Positions 1 through 10,376 of a DNA stretch of 64,000 nt are shown piece after piece. Numbering within the stretch: position 1 is the first letter of the stretch; each line of letters starts with the position of its first letter. The notes beneath the pieces were generated by a model. That model saw only the letters and a program-made list of their open reading frames with translations. It did no database searches and was not told where the DNA came from. Origin of the DNA: Rusavskia elegans (Eukaryota > Ascomycota > Lecanoromycetes > Teloschistales > Teloschistaceae); NCBI GenBank assembly GCA_011316305.1, contig SAUG01000075.1:186001-250000 (forward strand), written 5' to 3'. The translations under genes and the position numbers were made by a program.

Positions 1-1
1 A

Positions 2-780
2 GGATCAGCGATGCAGATTGACGAGGAAGGCCGTCCTAGGTTCCCCCCCGCAAAACCTGTCGAATTGGTTCATAGAGCAGAAACTAGAAAAGTCCTCGTT
101 CCGCCTCATCGAATGACGCCTCTCAAGTCTTCGTGGTCGAAAATATATCAACCCTTGGTCGAGCACTTGAAACTCCAGGTCCGCATGAACGTCAAAGGTA
201 AAGCCGTGGAGCTACGGACCTCAAAATACACCACGGATGCTGGTGCACTGCAGAAAGGAGAGGATTTTGTCAAGGCCTTCACTTTGGGCTTCGATGTCGA
301 TGATGCTATTGCGCTGTTGAGACTGGACGACTTATACATTGAGACCTTCGGTAAGATTTGCAAAGTGGTTTCTATGACTTTATTGGCCTTATTGTTATCC
401 CAGAGATAAAAGATGTCAAGACGCTCAACGGTGAACACTTGGGTCGCGCAGTCGGGCGGATCGCAGGAAAAGACGGTAAGAAGAACAAACAGAGAAGGGT
501 GCTGGTGTACAGCATCTAATATGCAAGTAGGCAAGACTAAGTTTGCTATCGAAAATGCGAGCCGGACGCGCATAGTTCTGGCCGATCAGAAAATCCACAT
601 ATTGGGCGGCTTCAAAAATATTCACATTGCCCGGGAGGCTGTCGTCAGTCTGATCCTCGGTAGTCCTCCTGTGAGTTTCCACTCACATACAATCGCGCTT
701 GTTGCTCACAGCACACGTTGCAGGGCAAGGTATACGGCAATCTGCGGACGGTTGCATCTCGAATGAAGGAAAGGTTTTGA
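2..780 (+). CDS. PNO1: PNO1/Dim2 pre-rRNA processing KH protein (5' truncated by window edge)
   Basis: KH-domain RNA-binding protein needed for 20S pre-rRNA cleavage and 40S subunit maturation, shuttling between nucleolus and cytoplasm (family knowledge). Exons 2-350, 404-475, 531-670 and 724-780 join in phase. The spliced product carries the conserved blocks RKVLVPPHRMTPLKSSW, YIETFEIKDVKTL, HLGRAVGRIAGKDGKTKFA and ILGGFKNIHIAREA, and ends at RMKERF, as in the family. An ATG stands at position 11, but the frame stays open to the window edge, and family members usually have an acidic N-terminal extension before the MQIDEEGRPRF block. The true start therefore probably lies outside the window. 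Introns are 52-55 nt with GTAAGA, GTAAGA and GTGAGT donors. Identity is secure; the 5' end is not. Confidence 0.93.
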
Positions 781-1012
781 GAGATGGCACACACCACCTT
801 TCGCTTTTAGCGCAGTTGGGGTTTCGTGGGAAACTTGAATAGATGGATCTATTGATTCCACCAATTGGGATGTATATCTATCATGACGAGGGTCTTGACA
901 GACAGCCCACAAGTTCTCCTATGATGTTAATGCCTCCCACGCCTCGGCGGTTGGCATTGACATAGTAGGCTCTTGATAGGGATTGTAAGTCGCCCCAGCA
1001 ACGGTACCAGCC

Positions 1013-1866
1013 TCAATCTTTCTTGAGGGGATCATAGATCTCTTCTATCCCGTTCCTCGTCACAACCAACATCTGCAAGCCATCACCAACCTCGATATGT
1101 CGCTCCACCGCGCTTGTGAAAGCGTCACGGACTAGCTGCTCTACTTCGGCTCTTGGCAAGGGTGTTGCTCGTCGGGCTTCGAGCGCGTGGCCCACTGCGC
1201 TTCCGGGGATATACTGGTTCTTGAAGTTCACCTGGTTGTCAAGGAACGGCATGATAAGACTAGCTGCAGCGCCTGCAGCTCGACATTGTTCCCGTTCGTA
1301 CGAACCGACGGGGTCATAGCTGTATAGTGCCCCTTTGCCTTCCTCATCTAGACCTCCAAGGATAGCGTGTACGTAATATGGGAAGAAGCGTTTCCCGTAG
1401 AGTATCGTTGATAGTCTTTGTGCGCAAGCTTTGACCGACATGGGCTTTCCGTGCTGATACCGATACATTTTGACAATGGCGTTGAGCCGTTCTTTCAAAG
1501 CGTTGCCGTCCGCTGCGAAGCCCACAACAGATAGTACGATATGTGCACCTTCACCGGTATCATCGTCTCCCCCAATCTTGAAAACTTTCGGAGCGTAGCG
1601 AGTGTTTATATTGTATCCTGATGTAGATCGGGTGTCTCCAGCAAGTATGGCAAAGTCATCCCCAGTTATTCCAAGCGTGGAGCCTCCATTGTCGGTGTAT
1701 CTATATTTAGTATCGTGAGAGAAACATTCTTGGTAAACGATGGGTGGAGATCTTACGGATTGAAGCTATGCTCTTTGATATTGGTAGCTTTTCGGTTTGG
1801 GGCCGTCGCGAAAGAATAGCCAAGCTCAGAGGCAAATGCAGGGTTCTCGCTCAACATTGAGGCCAT
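1013..1866 (-). CDS. PRE7: 20S proteasome subunit beta-6
   Basis: Structural, non-catalytic beta-ring subunit of the 20S proteasome core (PSMB1/Pre7 family). Two exons, 1757-1866 and 1013-1700, give 265 aa. The join restores SFNPYTDNGGSTLGITG, the usual N-terminal end of the mature chain. It is followed by DFAILAGDTRSTSGYNI, the GGDDTGEGAHIV block, FAADGNALKERL and GKRFFPYYVHAILGGLDE, all typical of beta-6. The start at 1866 (MASMLSENPAFASEL) is the only in-frame ATG near the conserved region and leaves a short propeptide. The intron (1701-1756) has a GTAAGA donor. The gene is divergent from the HCNGP-like gene with 239 bp between start codons. A second proteasome beta subunit (PRE4) lies about 2.1 kb away. 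Confidence 0.95.
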
Positions 1867-2105
1867 ATTGAATAGTTTGCTATTTCTCACAGCGTCTGGG
1901 ATTTGCTGGAAGAGTCGTTGGTTGTGTCAATCAAACACACTCATGTGAACGACAAGACTTGGTTTAGTATTTACGTAAGCTTTCTCGTGCCTGGGCGCCG
2001 AGCCGAGCGCCTAAGCGCGTGAACGCCCGCTTATAATTGGCCCTCATAATGCTGAATTAGTCTTCAGCGCCCTTCAATTTTCATCAAGCATTCGACGCTT
2101 GAAAT

Positions 2106-3075
2106 ATGTGTGGCCTGGTCGGGTACGGCAGTAGTGATAACGAGGAGAAAGATGGAAGTACTCGGATTTCCGAGGCACATGGCGCAGCAGTACGGAACAT
2201 ATCATCATATTTAGGCTCCGCTAACAGGCCAGACCCTAGGCTTCAACCTTATCACGTGGAGGCAATCTTCAAACATTACGGTCCTATGGTCAGTACGTTG
2301 ATTGATAGATCGTCTTCTCATCTGATCATCGATAGAATCTGATCCGGGTAATATACATGATTCCACCGCTACCAGCCATGAAAGTGAGGCGTCCGCAAGC
2401 AAGGCAAATGTACTTCACAGTACCCTGATAGGTCCCCAACCGCCGCCAGCAGATATCTTCGATAGCGATGGCTACACGAGTCGGCTATCGCCATATTCCG
2501 AGAAAAGAACGACAATACGCAACCTCACCTTACCAACCGTAGTCGATCTAATTATTCCTTCGTCCCCGCCAGGTTCGCCGCCTCCAGGGATATCCCAGAA
2601 ACTCGAGAATTTCATGCAACTCAAAAAACAAGGGATGCACTTCAACGGCAAATTAGCCGGATCATCGGCACTCAAGAATCCCATGCTGCTCCAGAAGCTG
2701 ATGTCCTCCGCTGGCTTGATAGAGAGTGATCAATATGCTACAACGCTCCCAAAGGATCTGTGGGATCCAACAGCATTCCCGGCCTGGGCGTACAAGGAGG
2801 AGTTGGCGAAAAGCCAGCAGAATGTTACTAGCAGGAACGAAGATGAGAACGCACGAACGCAACGCGACTGCGTCGAGTTTGTTCCAGCGACCAATCAGGG
2901 AAGATCAGGTTTTGAAGGGACCCCAGCATTGATCTCCGGGTCAAAAGCGAGCACATCTAGTGCTGCAGAGAGGGCAGCCGCGGGCCCAGAAAGGGACGGA
3001 AGTCGAGCATCACAGGCAACGAATGGAAGGTTTCGTCGTGACCTGGAGAGGCGCAGAGATCGAAAAGGGAATTGA
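2106..3075 (+). CDS. HCNGP/SAP30BP-like nuclear protein
   Basis: Member of the HCNGP (SAP30-binding protein) family, nuclear proteins linked to transcription repression and splicing in animals; the fungal role is little studied. Exons 2106-2292 and 2336-3075 give 308 aa. The first exon begins MCGLVGYGSSDNEEKD, the usual family start with a Gly/Leu/Ser-rich patch followed by acidic residues. The second carries the diagnostic core QLKKQGMHFNGKLAGSSAL, LLQKLM, DQYATTLPKDLWDP and FPAWAYKEELAKSQQ, and a basic Arg-rich tail. The inferred intron is short (43 nt, GTACGT donor) and was chosen because it restores phase; this junction is less certain than the core. The gene shares a 239-bp divergent promoter region with PRE7. 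Confidence 0.85.
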
Positions 3076-3332
3076 GAGCGGCTTCTATTATATATCATGG
3101 CTCGAATGGCTGTCTATGATCTTACCGAGCTTATATTAGAAGACCGTCACCATTTGGACTAAACCTCGCATTGGCGATGAGCATCTGAGACCTTCTCACG
3201 AGGTGGAGGAAAGTTGTTGCCCCTATGTTGAGCCTTGTTTGTACCCAGGCTATGCGATCTCACTCTTACCCTGCCTTCCGCCATCTAATTTGCTACGCAG
3301 TTTGTTCGGGGAGGAACAAGATATTCTGTGGT

Positions 3333-3619
3333 GCTATTGGCATATGCCAGTGCGACTCGCTTGGCACAGATTTTACGTCCTCTCCTCCCCACCAGCCGCT
3401 TTTCTTGGCGAATTCCCCAGGTACTCCTGCCAGACAAAAACCTGTTAAGTAAAATACAGACTCGTAGCGCTAATATAAGGAATATCGACTAGAATTACGT
3501 TATCTCGTATATTCGGTCTTTATTCCTTAGTCTTGGGTAATTTTAAACTTGTTTAGAATAGTTTATTGGTTTCTAAAGCGGTGCCAAGCGAGTCGCACTG
3601 GTTTCGCATATGCTAATAG
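3333..3619. mobile_element. Degenerate MITE-like element with terminal inverted repeats
   Basis: The arm at 3333-3366 and the arm at 3581-3619 are reverse complements. They share the perfect core CCAGTGCGACTCGCTTGGC plus flanking matches around GCATATG, with a small gap between core and flank. The roughly 210 bp between the arms have no coding potential and an AT-rich centre. This layout fits a miniature inverted-repeat transposable element, possibly touched by RIP. No convincing target-site duplication was found, and the CATATG outer ends are imperfect. It could also be an inverted duplication unrelated to a transposon. Confidence 0.55.
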
Positions 3620-3623
3620 GAGC

Positions 3624-3643
3624 TAGCCGACGACCGTCGGCTA
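3624..3643. repeat. Short perfect inverted repeat (hairpin)
   Basis: TAGCCGAC at 3624-3631 and GTCGGCTA at 3636-3643 are perfect reverse complements around a 4-nt loop, directly next to the right arm of the MITE-like element. Its function is unknown. It may be part of the element's end or a structure in the PRE4 upstream region. Confidence 0.6.
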
Positions 3644-3993
3644 CCTATGATATGATGTTCGTCGATCTCCAAAATTGTGAATTATTCAGATGAGGATTAA
3701 GGGTGTTGTATACTCTTTATTAATCATGGTGGAACGCGGGTGATTCCCCGCTAGCCGCTCACCCTCGTAATTGTAATTTCCCCTATTGGTCAACTTGGGC
3801 ACAAACGTTCCGAAGCAAGCGCTCCCGACATGCAGCGCTTAAGCTCTCTCTTGCAGACTGGTACGGAGGTAGCTGTCAGCATCATAAACTCTGAAGATTG
3901 TACATCCAGCACTATCAAAAGACTCTCACTCTTGTGAGGCGGATCCGAAAGTCACAGTACCAGAGCATCAGTTGCTTTGTGTCAAAATTAAGC

Positions 3994-4894
3994 ATGAACC
4001 ATTTCCCTCAGGCTTGGGGCCGTGTAAGTACTGCTTGTCTGATCGTTGTTTAACTCGCTTTGACTGTGTATGCGAGTACTTACAGCCTCGGGACGATACC
4101 TATGGCGCATACGACCCATCTTTCTTGCGCTCAAGTGGTCCCAGAGCCCACACTTCTTCACCGATAGTCACAGGGACCTCGGTACTCGCCGTGAAGTTTA
4201 AGGATGGAGTGGTTATTGCCGCTGACAACCTCGGTGCGTACATGTGTCCAACCTGTCAGGTCAAGAAAGCTGACTAGTATGGCCTTCAGCATCATACGGA
4301 TCTCTGGCCCGCTTTACAGACGTCAAACGTCTACGCACCTTCAATCGCCGCACTGTCGTTGGGTTCGGCGGCGATGTCTCGGATATGCAATATCTTGACA
4401 GACTCCTTCTTTCACTCGATATCGAGGAAAACTATGGCTCCTCGGGACATGATTTGAACGCGCGGAATCTGCACACCTACTTGGCCAAGGTCATGTACAA
4501 ACGTCGCTCCGATATCAATCCCCTATGGAACCAACTCCTGGTGGCCGGATTAGACGGCCTCGACCAGCCATTCCTAAGCTCGGTGGACCTCCTTGGTACT
4601 ACTTTTTCATCCCCTACGCTGGCCACCGGTTTCGGTGCGCATCTAGCTCAGCCTTTATTGAGAAAGGTCGTCGACGACGAAGCACAGGTGGGGTCCGTGA
4701 CAAGAGAGCAAGCAACGAATGCCGTCAGGGAATGTATGAAGGTGTTGTTCTATAGAGATGCGCGAAGCTTGGACAAATACTCGATAGCGGTGATCACCAA
4801 GGATGGAGTGGAGTTGAAGGAAGATGAACAGCTTGAAAATCAAAGCTGGGCTTTTGCGGAGATGATCAAGGGTTATGGCACTCAGACAGTTTAA
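3994..4894 (+). CDS. PRE4: 20S proteasome subunit beta-7
   Basis: Non-catalytic beta subunit of the 20S proteasome (PSMB4/Pre4 family). Exons 3994-4023, 4086-4233 and 4290-4894 give 260 aa. The N-terminus [17 protein letters not shown] is the standard fungal propeptide start. The junctions rebuild [36 protein letters not shown] and [19 protein letters not shown]. The C-terminal exon carries [19 protein letters not shown] and ends in the usual Ser/Trp-containing tail. Its length matches the family (266 aa in yeast). The second acceptor (CTTCAG) was preferred over a nearer TAG because only it restores the conserved ASYGS motif. It lies on the same strand as the HCNGP-like gene and converges on the FAH-domain gene with 292 bp between stops. 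Confidence 0.95.
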
Positions 4895-5186
4895 GATCTT
4901 TAGATTCTCAATGTATGACCAGAAGGGCTTTGATGTGGAGCAGAGCCCATACTGTGCTGGCGTGCCATGTGACCAAACAGGTATCCCTTCCTCTGCTGGG
5001 GTCGCCGGTTCAGGGGTTATAAAGCGGATTATGATTCCGCAGCGACCCTCAGTAGCAGCGGAACGGCTAAGCTGGGCTGCAACTATTTGCAGGATAAGGT
5101 CAACCGCGGACGTGGAATGTGAGTTTGATCGACAGCACGTTGATGCTTTATGTACAAGAGTTGGCGAATAAGACGCCGATCTGTTA

Positions 5187-6505
5187 TCAGAGTTTGGGTT
5201 TGCTCGAGGTATACTCAACCTTGTTCGTACAGCTACCGATCCCCTCAAGATTGACTTCGACAATGTCTCCGTCCTTGAGCCACAAAGGTGGGCTCCTGCC
5301 TGAACCCACTCCTTGCGGTCTGTCGTACGAATCAGTCTGGTAGTCTCGCATCGACAACGAAGGTGTTGGAGAACTTTAATACTTACGTGCCAGTAAAGAT
5401 GATGTCCCCTGGAAGCAGTGTTGTCCCTTGCGATAGGAATGAGATCATGGCTGCGACGCCGAAGATCATGTCTCGGGTCGACGAATCTTGAACGGTCTTC
5501 CCATTTAATTTGGTGGATATCTTCAGTGACTGCGGATCCTTGATGAGTCTAGATGAAACGATTCCTGGGCCGAAAGGAGCCCAGCCATCGAACCCCTTGC
5601 CGAGAGCCCACTGTCCTCCGCCACGGTTCAACTGCCATTCCCGGTGGGAGACATCATTGCCGACGGCGTAGCCCAGGACGTGAGTGAGCGCTTCTGATTC
5701 CGGGACATTTCGCGCTTCTTTGCCAATGATGGCCACGAGCTCGCATTCGTAATCCAAACCCTCGGCTTCCCGTGCTGGGGCAGCCACAGGGATGCCATCA
5801 AAGGGGCCAGCTAGAGCAGTGACTGGCTTGTGGAAGAGCACAGGGTACTCGGGCAGCGGCATCTTGGACTCCCTTGCGTGTTGTTCGTAGTTCAATCCCA
5901 GGCACCTAACTGTCTTTACATCTTCTCGTGCCAAGGGTGCAAGCAGCAACCGTACATCTGCGATTTGATCGGTTATATCGTGCTTGCCGAAAATGTCTCC
6001 TTTGATCACATGTGCTTGAGTTGCCTTGGCGATATCGAGGATACCGGGTGGGAGGATGGCATCACCGTACTGCGGTAGATTTCGGAGTCAGCATGCCTGC
6101 AATGGAAGTGTCTCCGGAGTTCGAATGAGATCTACCATAGTATGTCTCACCATGGCTTGGCAGGACATCCGATTGACGTGTCAATCGAGGGCTCGAATGC
6201 CCAGAATGCGAGAGAAAGCTCCAGAGGCATACGGGATTGGGGTCAAGGAGCTTCGGAAATTACTCACGTACGTTCGCCCATCTTTGGCGAGGAACCGAAT
6301 GAGACGCTGAATAGAGCATTCATCAGCTGCAGCGTCATTCGTATGGGATATCTCAACTCGTAATATCAAACAGCATCATCCACCAGAATATATTCCTTGG
6401 GCGAGGAAGCAAACAGATAGTTCGAGGCAGCAACAGAGAAAGGACTATCCAGAGGAACGCCATGCAAATGTGCGGTCATGGAATACTTACGGAAAAGGCG
6501 GACAT
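5187..6505 (-). CDS. FAHD2-type fumarylacetoacetate hydrolase-domain protein
   Basis: Exons 6491-6505, 6268-6306, 5387-6069 and 5187-5319 give 289 aa. Family knowledge: FAH-fold enzymes are metal-dependent. FAHD1 is an oxaloacetate decarboxylase, and FAHD2/Fmp41-type members have been reported as oxaloacetate tautomerases. Sequence shows MSAFSRLIRFLAKDGRTYYG, CLGLNYEQHARES, the metal-site region GLDYECELVAIIGKEARN, then NDVSHREWQLNRGGGQWALGK and the C-terminal TPQGVGSGRSPPLWLKDGD. The DVS-REWQ-RG-QW-LGK block is closest to FAHD2 rather than true FAH or FAHD1. The first exon is only 15 nt (five codons), placed by its GTAAGT donor and the resulting family-like start. There is no clear mitochondrial presequence. 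The gene is head-to-head with the SDHAF1 homologue, 193 bp between start codons. Confidence 0.88.
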
Positions 6506-6698
6506 CTCCTTGCGACCTTGTTTCCAAAGTCGGATGCGCAAGAAGTGAAGATATTGTCATATTCATTCATACCCCTCGCAAATGAACATCTGTCGCTGAG
6601 GGTTTGCGTCATCGCAACCACTCGGGATTTCTTTGCCCAAACTACCGATGTCTGGCACATGTTGGAATCCATCGCCCCCGAACGCTTCGTGACATACT
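6506..6698. promoter_or_regulatory. Divergent promoter region, FAHD2-type gene / SDHAF1
   Basis: These 193 bp separate the two start codons and must hold core promoter elements for both genes. No specific binding site is claimed. Open frames in this stretch are short and not conserved. Confidence 0.5.
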
Positions 6699-7061
6699 AT
6701 GAGACAGTCGGGTCTGCAGAGACAGGTGCTAGCGTTGTATCGTAGATGCATGCGAGAATCGCGAAAGAAACCTCCGGTGTGTTGGGAAGTAAGATCTTTG
6801 TTCATAAGCAGCTAATTCGGCTACTTTAGGAGACTCGAATCAATTTCGAAGAATTCACCAGGTGAGCTGCGCACTGATCTTCCTCACCAGTCTTAAATCC
6901 ATCGTTGATCCACGGTTGCAAGGGATGCATTCAGGCAGCATATCGCGCTCGATAAGAAGGATTTTGGCGCGATCGAGTATCTTCTCCGAAGAGGCCTACG
7001 CCAGGTGGACATCTATTCCGACCCCAATATCAAGAATATCCTGCAGAATGGTGAGCGATGA
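6699..7061 (+). CDS. SDHAF1: Succinate dehydrogenase assembly factor 1 (LYR-motif protein, SDHAF1/Sdh6)
   Basis: Small mitochondrial matrix LYR protein that helps insert Fe-S clusters into the SDH iron-sulfur subunit (family knowledge). It is too fragmented to appear as one open frame. Exons 6699-6776, 6830-6861 and 6935-7061 give about 78 aa. Exon 1 begins MRQSGLQRQVLALYRRCMRE, with the LYR tripeptide in its canonical position. Exons 2-3 read KKPPETRINFEEFTRQ and then LDKKDFGAIEYLLRRGLRQ, matching the family's F-x-x-x-R and K-D-F-x-I-E-L-L-R-x-G-x-R-Q pattern. Two points are uncertain. A stronger GTAAGA donor 12 nt downstream would add four residues after KKPP. The 3' end may instead splice to a tiny last exon. 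Neither changes the identity. Confidence 0.82.
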
Positions 7062-7209
7062 CCATTCATGCATTCCTCATCGTCTTAATATCTTATCATC
7101 ATAATCATGTCACTACCGGATCGCTATCAAAATCGAACAGTGTTTTAGTCACCACGCACGATCCGACGTTCGCTTCTTCAACGTCCCAATTCAGAACATC
7201 GGCATCCTT

Positions 7210-8440
7210 TCATTTCCAGTCATGCGGATCTCCACCGGGGATGCATAACCCCAATCGCCAAAAGTAATCCCGGTGTGCGAAGAAGGGCTGCCATATGCGG
7301 AACCGTGCAGGAATCTCAAAATTGCCTGCATGCTCCAGCATCCAGCTCGTGAAGCTTTCGATATCTGCACTAGGAACACGCTGAGACCGCGAGCCATCGG
7401 AAGAAGCGTCGGCACCGTCGAGACACTGAGGATCGTCGTCACCTTCACACACTCGGACATCGTTCCTTTCCGGCGGCAGGTTGGCTTTTGAGATATATAC
7501 CTCTTCTCCATGTGTTCGATAACCCCATTCTTTCAGGGGAAGCTGAGGTACCGGATCATCGATGTGCGTCACTCGCCTATACGCCACGCTTCTGTTGGAT
7601 TGGCTCTGGTGGTAGAAGGCCTTGTCGATGTACTTCATCAGTGCATGGTTTCCTACTCTGGGCTCTCCGAACGTAGTGACCTGTGGATTCCATCCTTTCG
7701 CGTGCAAGTCGAGCGACGCAAGAGCAGCTACTGCTCCACCAAGCGAATGGCCTACAAGGGTGACACGATAATTTGGATATTGTATCAACAAATTCTCTAA
7801 GTGGTCGATGATCTGAGGCCGGGTATGCCGCCAGGAGGCCATGAAGCCTGCATGAACCGTGCAGTTCTCACACCTCGAGCTCGCAGGATCGACCGATCTG
7901 GAAAGCGGATTTGGCAGGCTCTTCGGCCCATCTTCTGCGTGCTCGTCATGACTACTTCCCGGGTAGGGGACATACTCCTGAGGAAGGGTCGATAAATCAA
8001 CAATAGTATTGGCTATACTGTATGTACCCCGGAAGGCGACGATGATACGAGGGGCCGAGGGAGGGTGTGACAACGCAACATAACCGCAGCTATCAGAGAA
8101 AAGTGGACCAGTGTTCCATGTCTGAATCCATCAGCTTGCTCCAATCAGGGTATGTTCAGATGATCATTGAGCTCACTTTGACCAGTTCAAAGCTCTTGAA
8201 GTCTTGACATCGACTTGCACAAAGGAACGGTTTTTGAATGCCTAAGCCTGCTGTACCAACGCAATACGCTATGTCAACTATCCGTGAGAGCTCCTCCAGA
8301 TCATCAAAGAGCTCGATGGAGATGTTGTTTCCAGCAGGGTCGGGAACACTCAGCAGGACCTGTGGCAGCCTACCGGCCAAAGCTGTGGTCGCGCCGACCA
8401 GTGAAAGCAGCCATGCTATCCCGATCTTTACAACAAGCAT
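7210..8440 (-). CDS. Secreted class 3 (alpha/beta hydrolase) lipase
   Basis: Predicted extracellular triacylglycerol lipase or feruloyl-esterase-like enzyme (Lipase_3 family). Exons 8177-8440 and 7210-8121 give 391 aa. The start MLVVKIGIAWLLSLVGA opens a clear signal peptide ending near ALA. An upstream ATG 26 codons earlier would bury the signal, so it was not used. The nucleophile elbow VTLVGHSLGGAVAALASLDL puts the catalytic Ser near residue 214. THIDDPVPQLP supplies the acid (about 277), and AHRDYFW near residue 371 is the likely His. The segment AFRGTYS is the usual oxyanion-loop region. Several Cys residues are consistent with secretion. It converges on SDHAF1 with 148 bp between the stop codons. 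The substrate cannot be told from sequence. Confidence 0.9.
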
Positions 8441-8851
8441 GCTTATATTGCAGTGTTGGTAAACGCATTTATCGTAGGGCACTCGGTGACAAACTCGACC
8501 GTGGTTGAATGAGGTCAACTTCCGAGTGGCGAATCGGGCGTTTGGAGATGCGCTGCCAAGCCACTGAGCCCGATACTTACTTAGCTTACGGAGTTACCGT
8601 ATCCCCGGTCGTCGGCAGATCGAGGCAAATCTCCTGCATGCGATTATCCTCAAGCTTATGGATTCCGCCTACGGGGTACAATCCATGACACATTGACTGA
8701 TACACTTACTCAGCGCCAAGTCTGTATTACTGAAAACTAAATCTACCCCAGTACGTTAATTAATTTAACGTAGACCTCCCACCATCGACCGAATCGTCGG
8801 GCAAAATGATCAACAAAGTAATCCAAAGGCCTTGGGAACGAGCCCGGGAAC
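8441..8851. other. Intergenic, lipase 5' side / J-protein 3' side
   Basis: About 410 bp holding the lipase promoter and the 3' region of the J-domain gene. I see no coding or RNA gene. A run around 8755-8770 is AT-rich (TTAATTAATTTAA). Confidence 0.5.
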
Positions 8852-9666
8852 CTATGAGCCGATCGCATGGGCGAAAACTTTCGCAGCCAGCTCACTCAAC
8901 AACTTGGCTTTATCTCCTTGCGGTAGTTCTGTCATGATATCAGCCGAGCTCCACATGGTGTCTTCTGAAGCTCACCTTGGAAGACACTATACACGCTTTT
9001 GCCCCGGGCATCACGTACTGCTCCCAGTCGGTTACCGGCAACAGCCCCAGCTAGAGCTCCTGGAAAGTTAGCAACGATAAACCCCATGGCGCCGCCGCTG
9101 AGCCCCCCAACGAGGCTCCAGAATTTGCCTGTTGGTTTGGCTTCTTGGCCCTCTGCCAGACCTTCGTCCCTTAGCATTTCTTCGAAAACGGAGCCGAACT
9201 GTTCGCTGCTGAATTTCTCCTCCTCCTTTGGATTTTTCGCGCCAAACCCAAAGGCTGACCAGGGAAACCCTCCTCCGCCAGGTGCTTTTTGCTGTGGGAT
9301 CTCCTCCTCCTCTGGATCTGGATCTTCAGCCGGCGCATTAGGGAAGCCATGGAAGGAGCGTGCTGAGTCATAATCTCGACGTCTCGATGGATCGGAGAGA
9401 GTGTAGTAAGCGTCGTTGATTTGTTGGAACTTCTTGGTCCGGGCAGGTCTTTCTGGCGAATCCGACGGGACGCGATCAGGGTGTGATTTCAGAGCTTGTC
9501 TGAGCTCTCAATTAGCTGTCAATCACTTCGGAGTAGGGACTGAAAGACTTTTTGTAGGCATCTCTGACTTGCTGCTGGGTTGCGCTGGGAGAGATGTCGA
9601 GGATTTTGTCTAAACCGTTTAGTCACACGGGACCCAGACGGTGAGTTGTGCCATACAGTAGTCCAT
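8852..9666 (-). CDS. J-domain (DnaJ) protein with Gly/Ala-rich C-terminal module
   Basis: Hsp70 co-chaperone of a fungal-specific architecture. Exons 9657-9666, 9549-9609, 8976-9499 and 8852-8928 give 223 aa. The first exon is only 10 nt; it yields MDYYKILDISPSATQQQVRD, a perfect J-domain start. The J-domain continues through AYKKQALKSHPDRV (HPD motif) to INDAYYTLSDPSRRRDYD. An acidic/Pro linker follows, then a C-terminal module with FVANFPGALAGAVAGNRL-like small residues and RDARGKSVYSVFQELPQGD. The second intron uses a weak GTCTTT donor, chosen because it restores HPD in frame. The client and location are unknown; no signal peptide is seen. The Ala/Gly module could associate with membranes. 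Confidence 0.87.
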
Positions 9667-10376
9667 TGGTGGATCTATATGATACCGATGTCAGCTCAAT
9701 TCCTCGACATTCTGAGCTCAGAGATAGCTGCCTGAAGTCCAAATTCCACGATCAAGTTGACCACGCGGCCCGACGGCCTAGCAATTATCCGCGAGTACGG
9801 CTGCTTATAGATGGATTAAGGAGTCGGTTCGATTGCTATCTCGTTGCAGCAATGTCGAGAAGGTAAGAATAAAAAGTCGGTTGTATATGTGTAGGATGAC
9901 GCAGCCGCGGTACTCTACAAGCATGCCACCTTGCCGCCGGCAGTGTTGGCAACCGCCCAGCACGCCCAGCCCTGACCCTAGGGCGGGTGTCGAGCTGCGG
10001 GGTCGTATGATTAGGCGAGGACGGTGCTAGCCATTCTATAGGTTGGGCGGGGCTAGGGGCGGTGCCGTATAGTGGGGTAGTAGATAAGCGGAAAATGCCC
10101 CTATTTCACCCCTGAAATCAAGATTTTCTAGGTGCCAAAATAGGGGGTCTTCGAAGCTTCCGGGCTGTGGGCTGTGCGGAAGGCTGCCGCCCGGGGAGGG
10201 GCTTTTGCCAACTCTGGCCTTGCGTTCGAGCCCCAGCACTAGCTTATAAAGCTTTGAATCTTACCGTATACCGCCAAGACCGCTTCCCTGAGCCTTGACT
10301 TCTACTTCTATACAGGACCCCTTTAATCATCTCTCAGATTCATAGTCTTGGGCTCCGATACATTCGACGTAATACA
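9667..10376. other. Intergenic with GC-rich, G-run stretch
   Basis: No gene supported. 9930-10240 is unusually GC-rich, with G-runs at 10045-10059 and 10074-10077 on the plus strand. A tRNA T-arm-like string at about 10213 was examined and rejected. This stretch carries the promoters of the J-protein (left) and of the small membrane protein (right). Confidence 0.5.

Larger units (their letters stand above)
3076..3993. other. Intergenic between HCNGP-like gene and PRE4
   Basis: No protein gene is supported. The frames here are short and lack conserved motifs. The stretch holds the 3' region of the HCNGP-like gene, a small inverted-repeat element (see the mobile element entry), an 8+8 bp hairpin at 3624-3643 and the PRE4 promoter. 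The part at about 3460-3580 is AT-rich and resembles lightly RIP-mutated DNA. Confidence 0.6.

Noticed and set aside
10200..10235. tRNA T-arm-like string (GCGTTCGAGCCCC)
   Set aside because: No matching acceptor, D or anticodon arms within tRNA distance on either strand.
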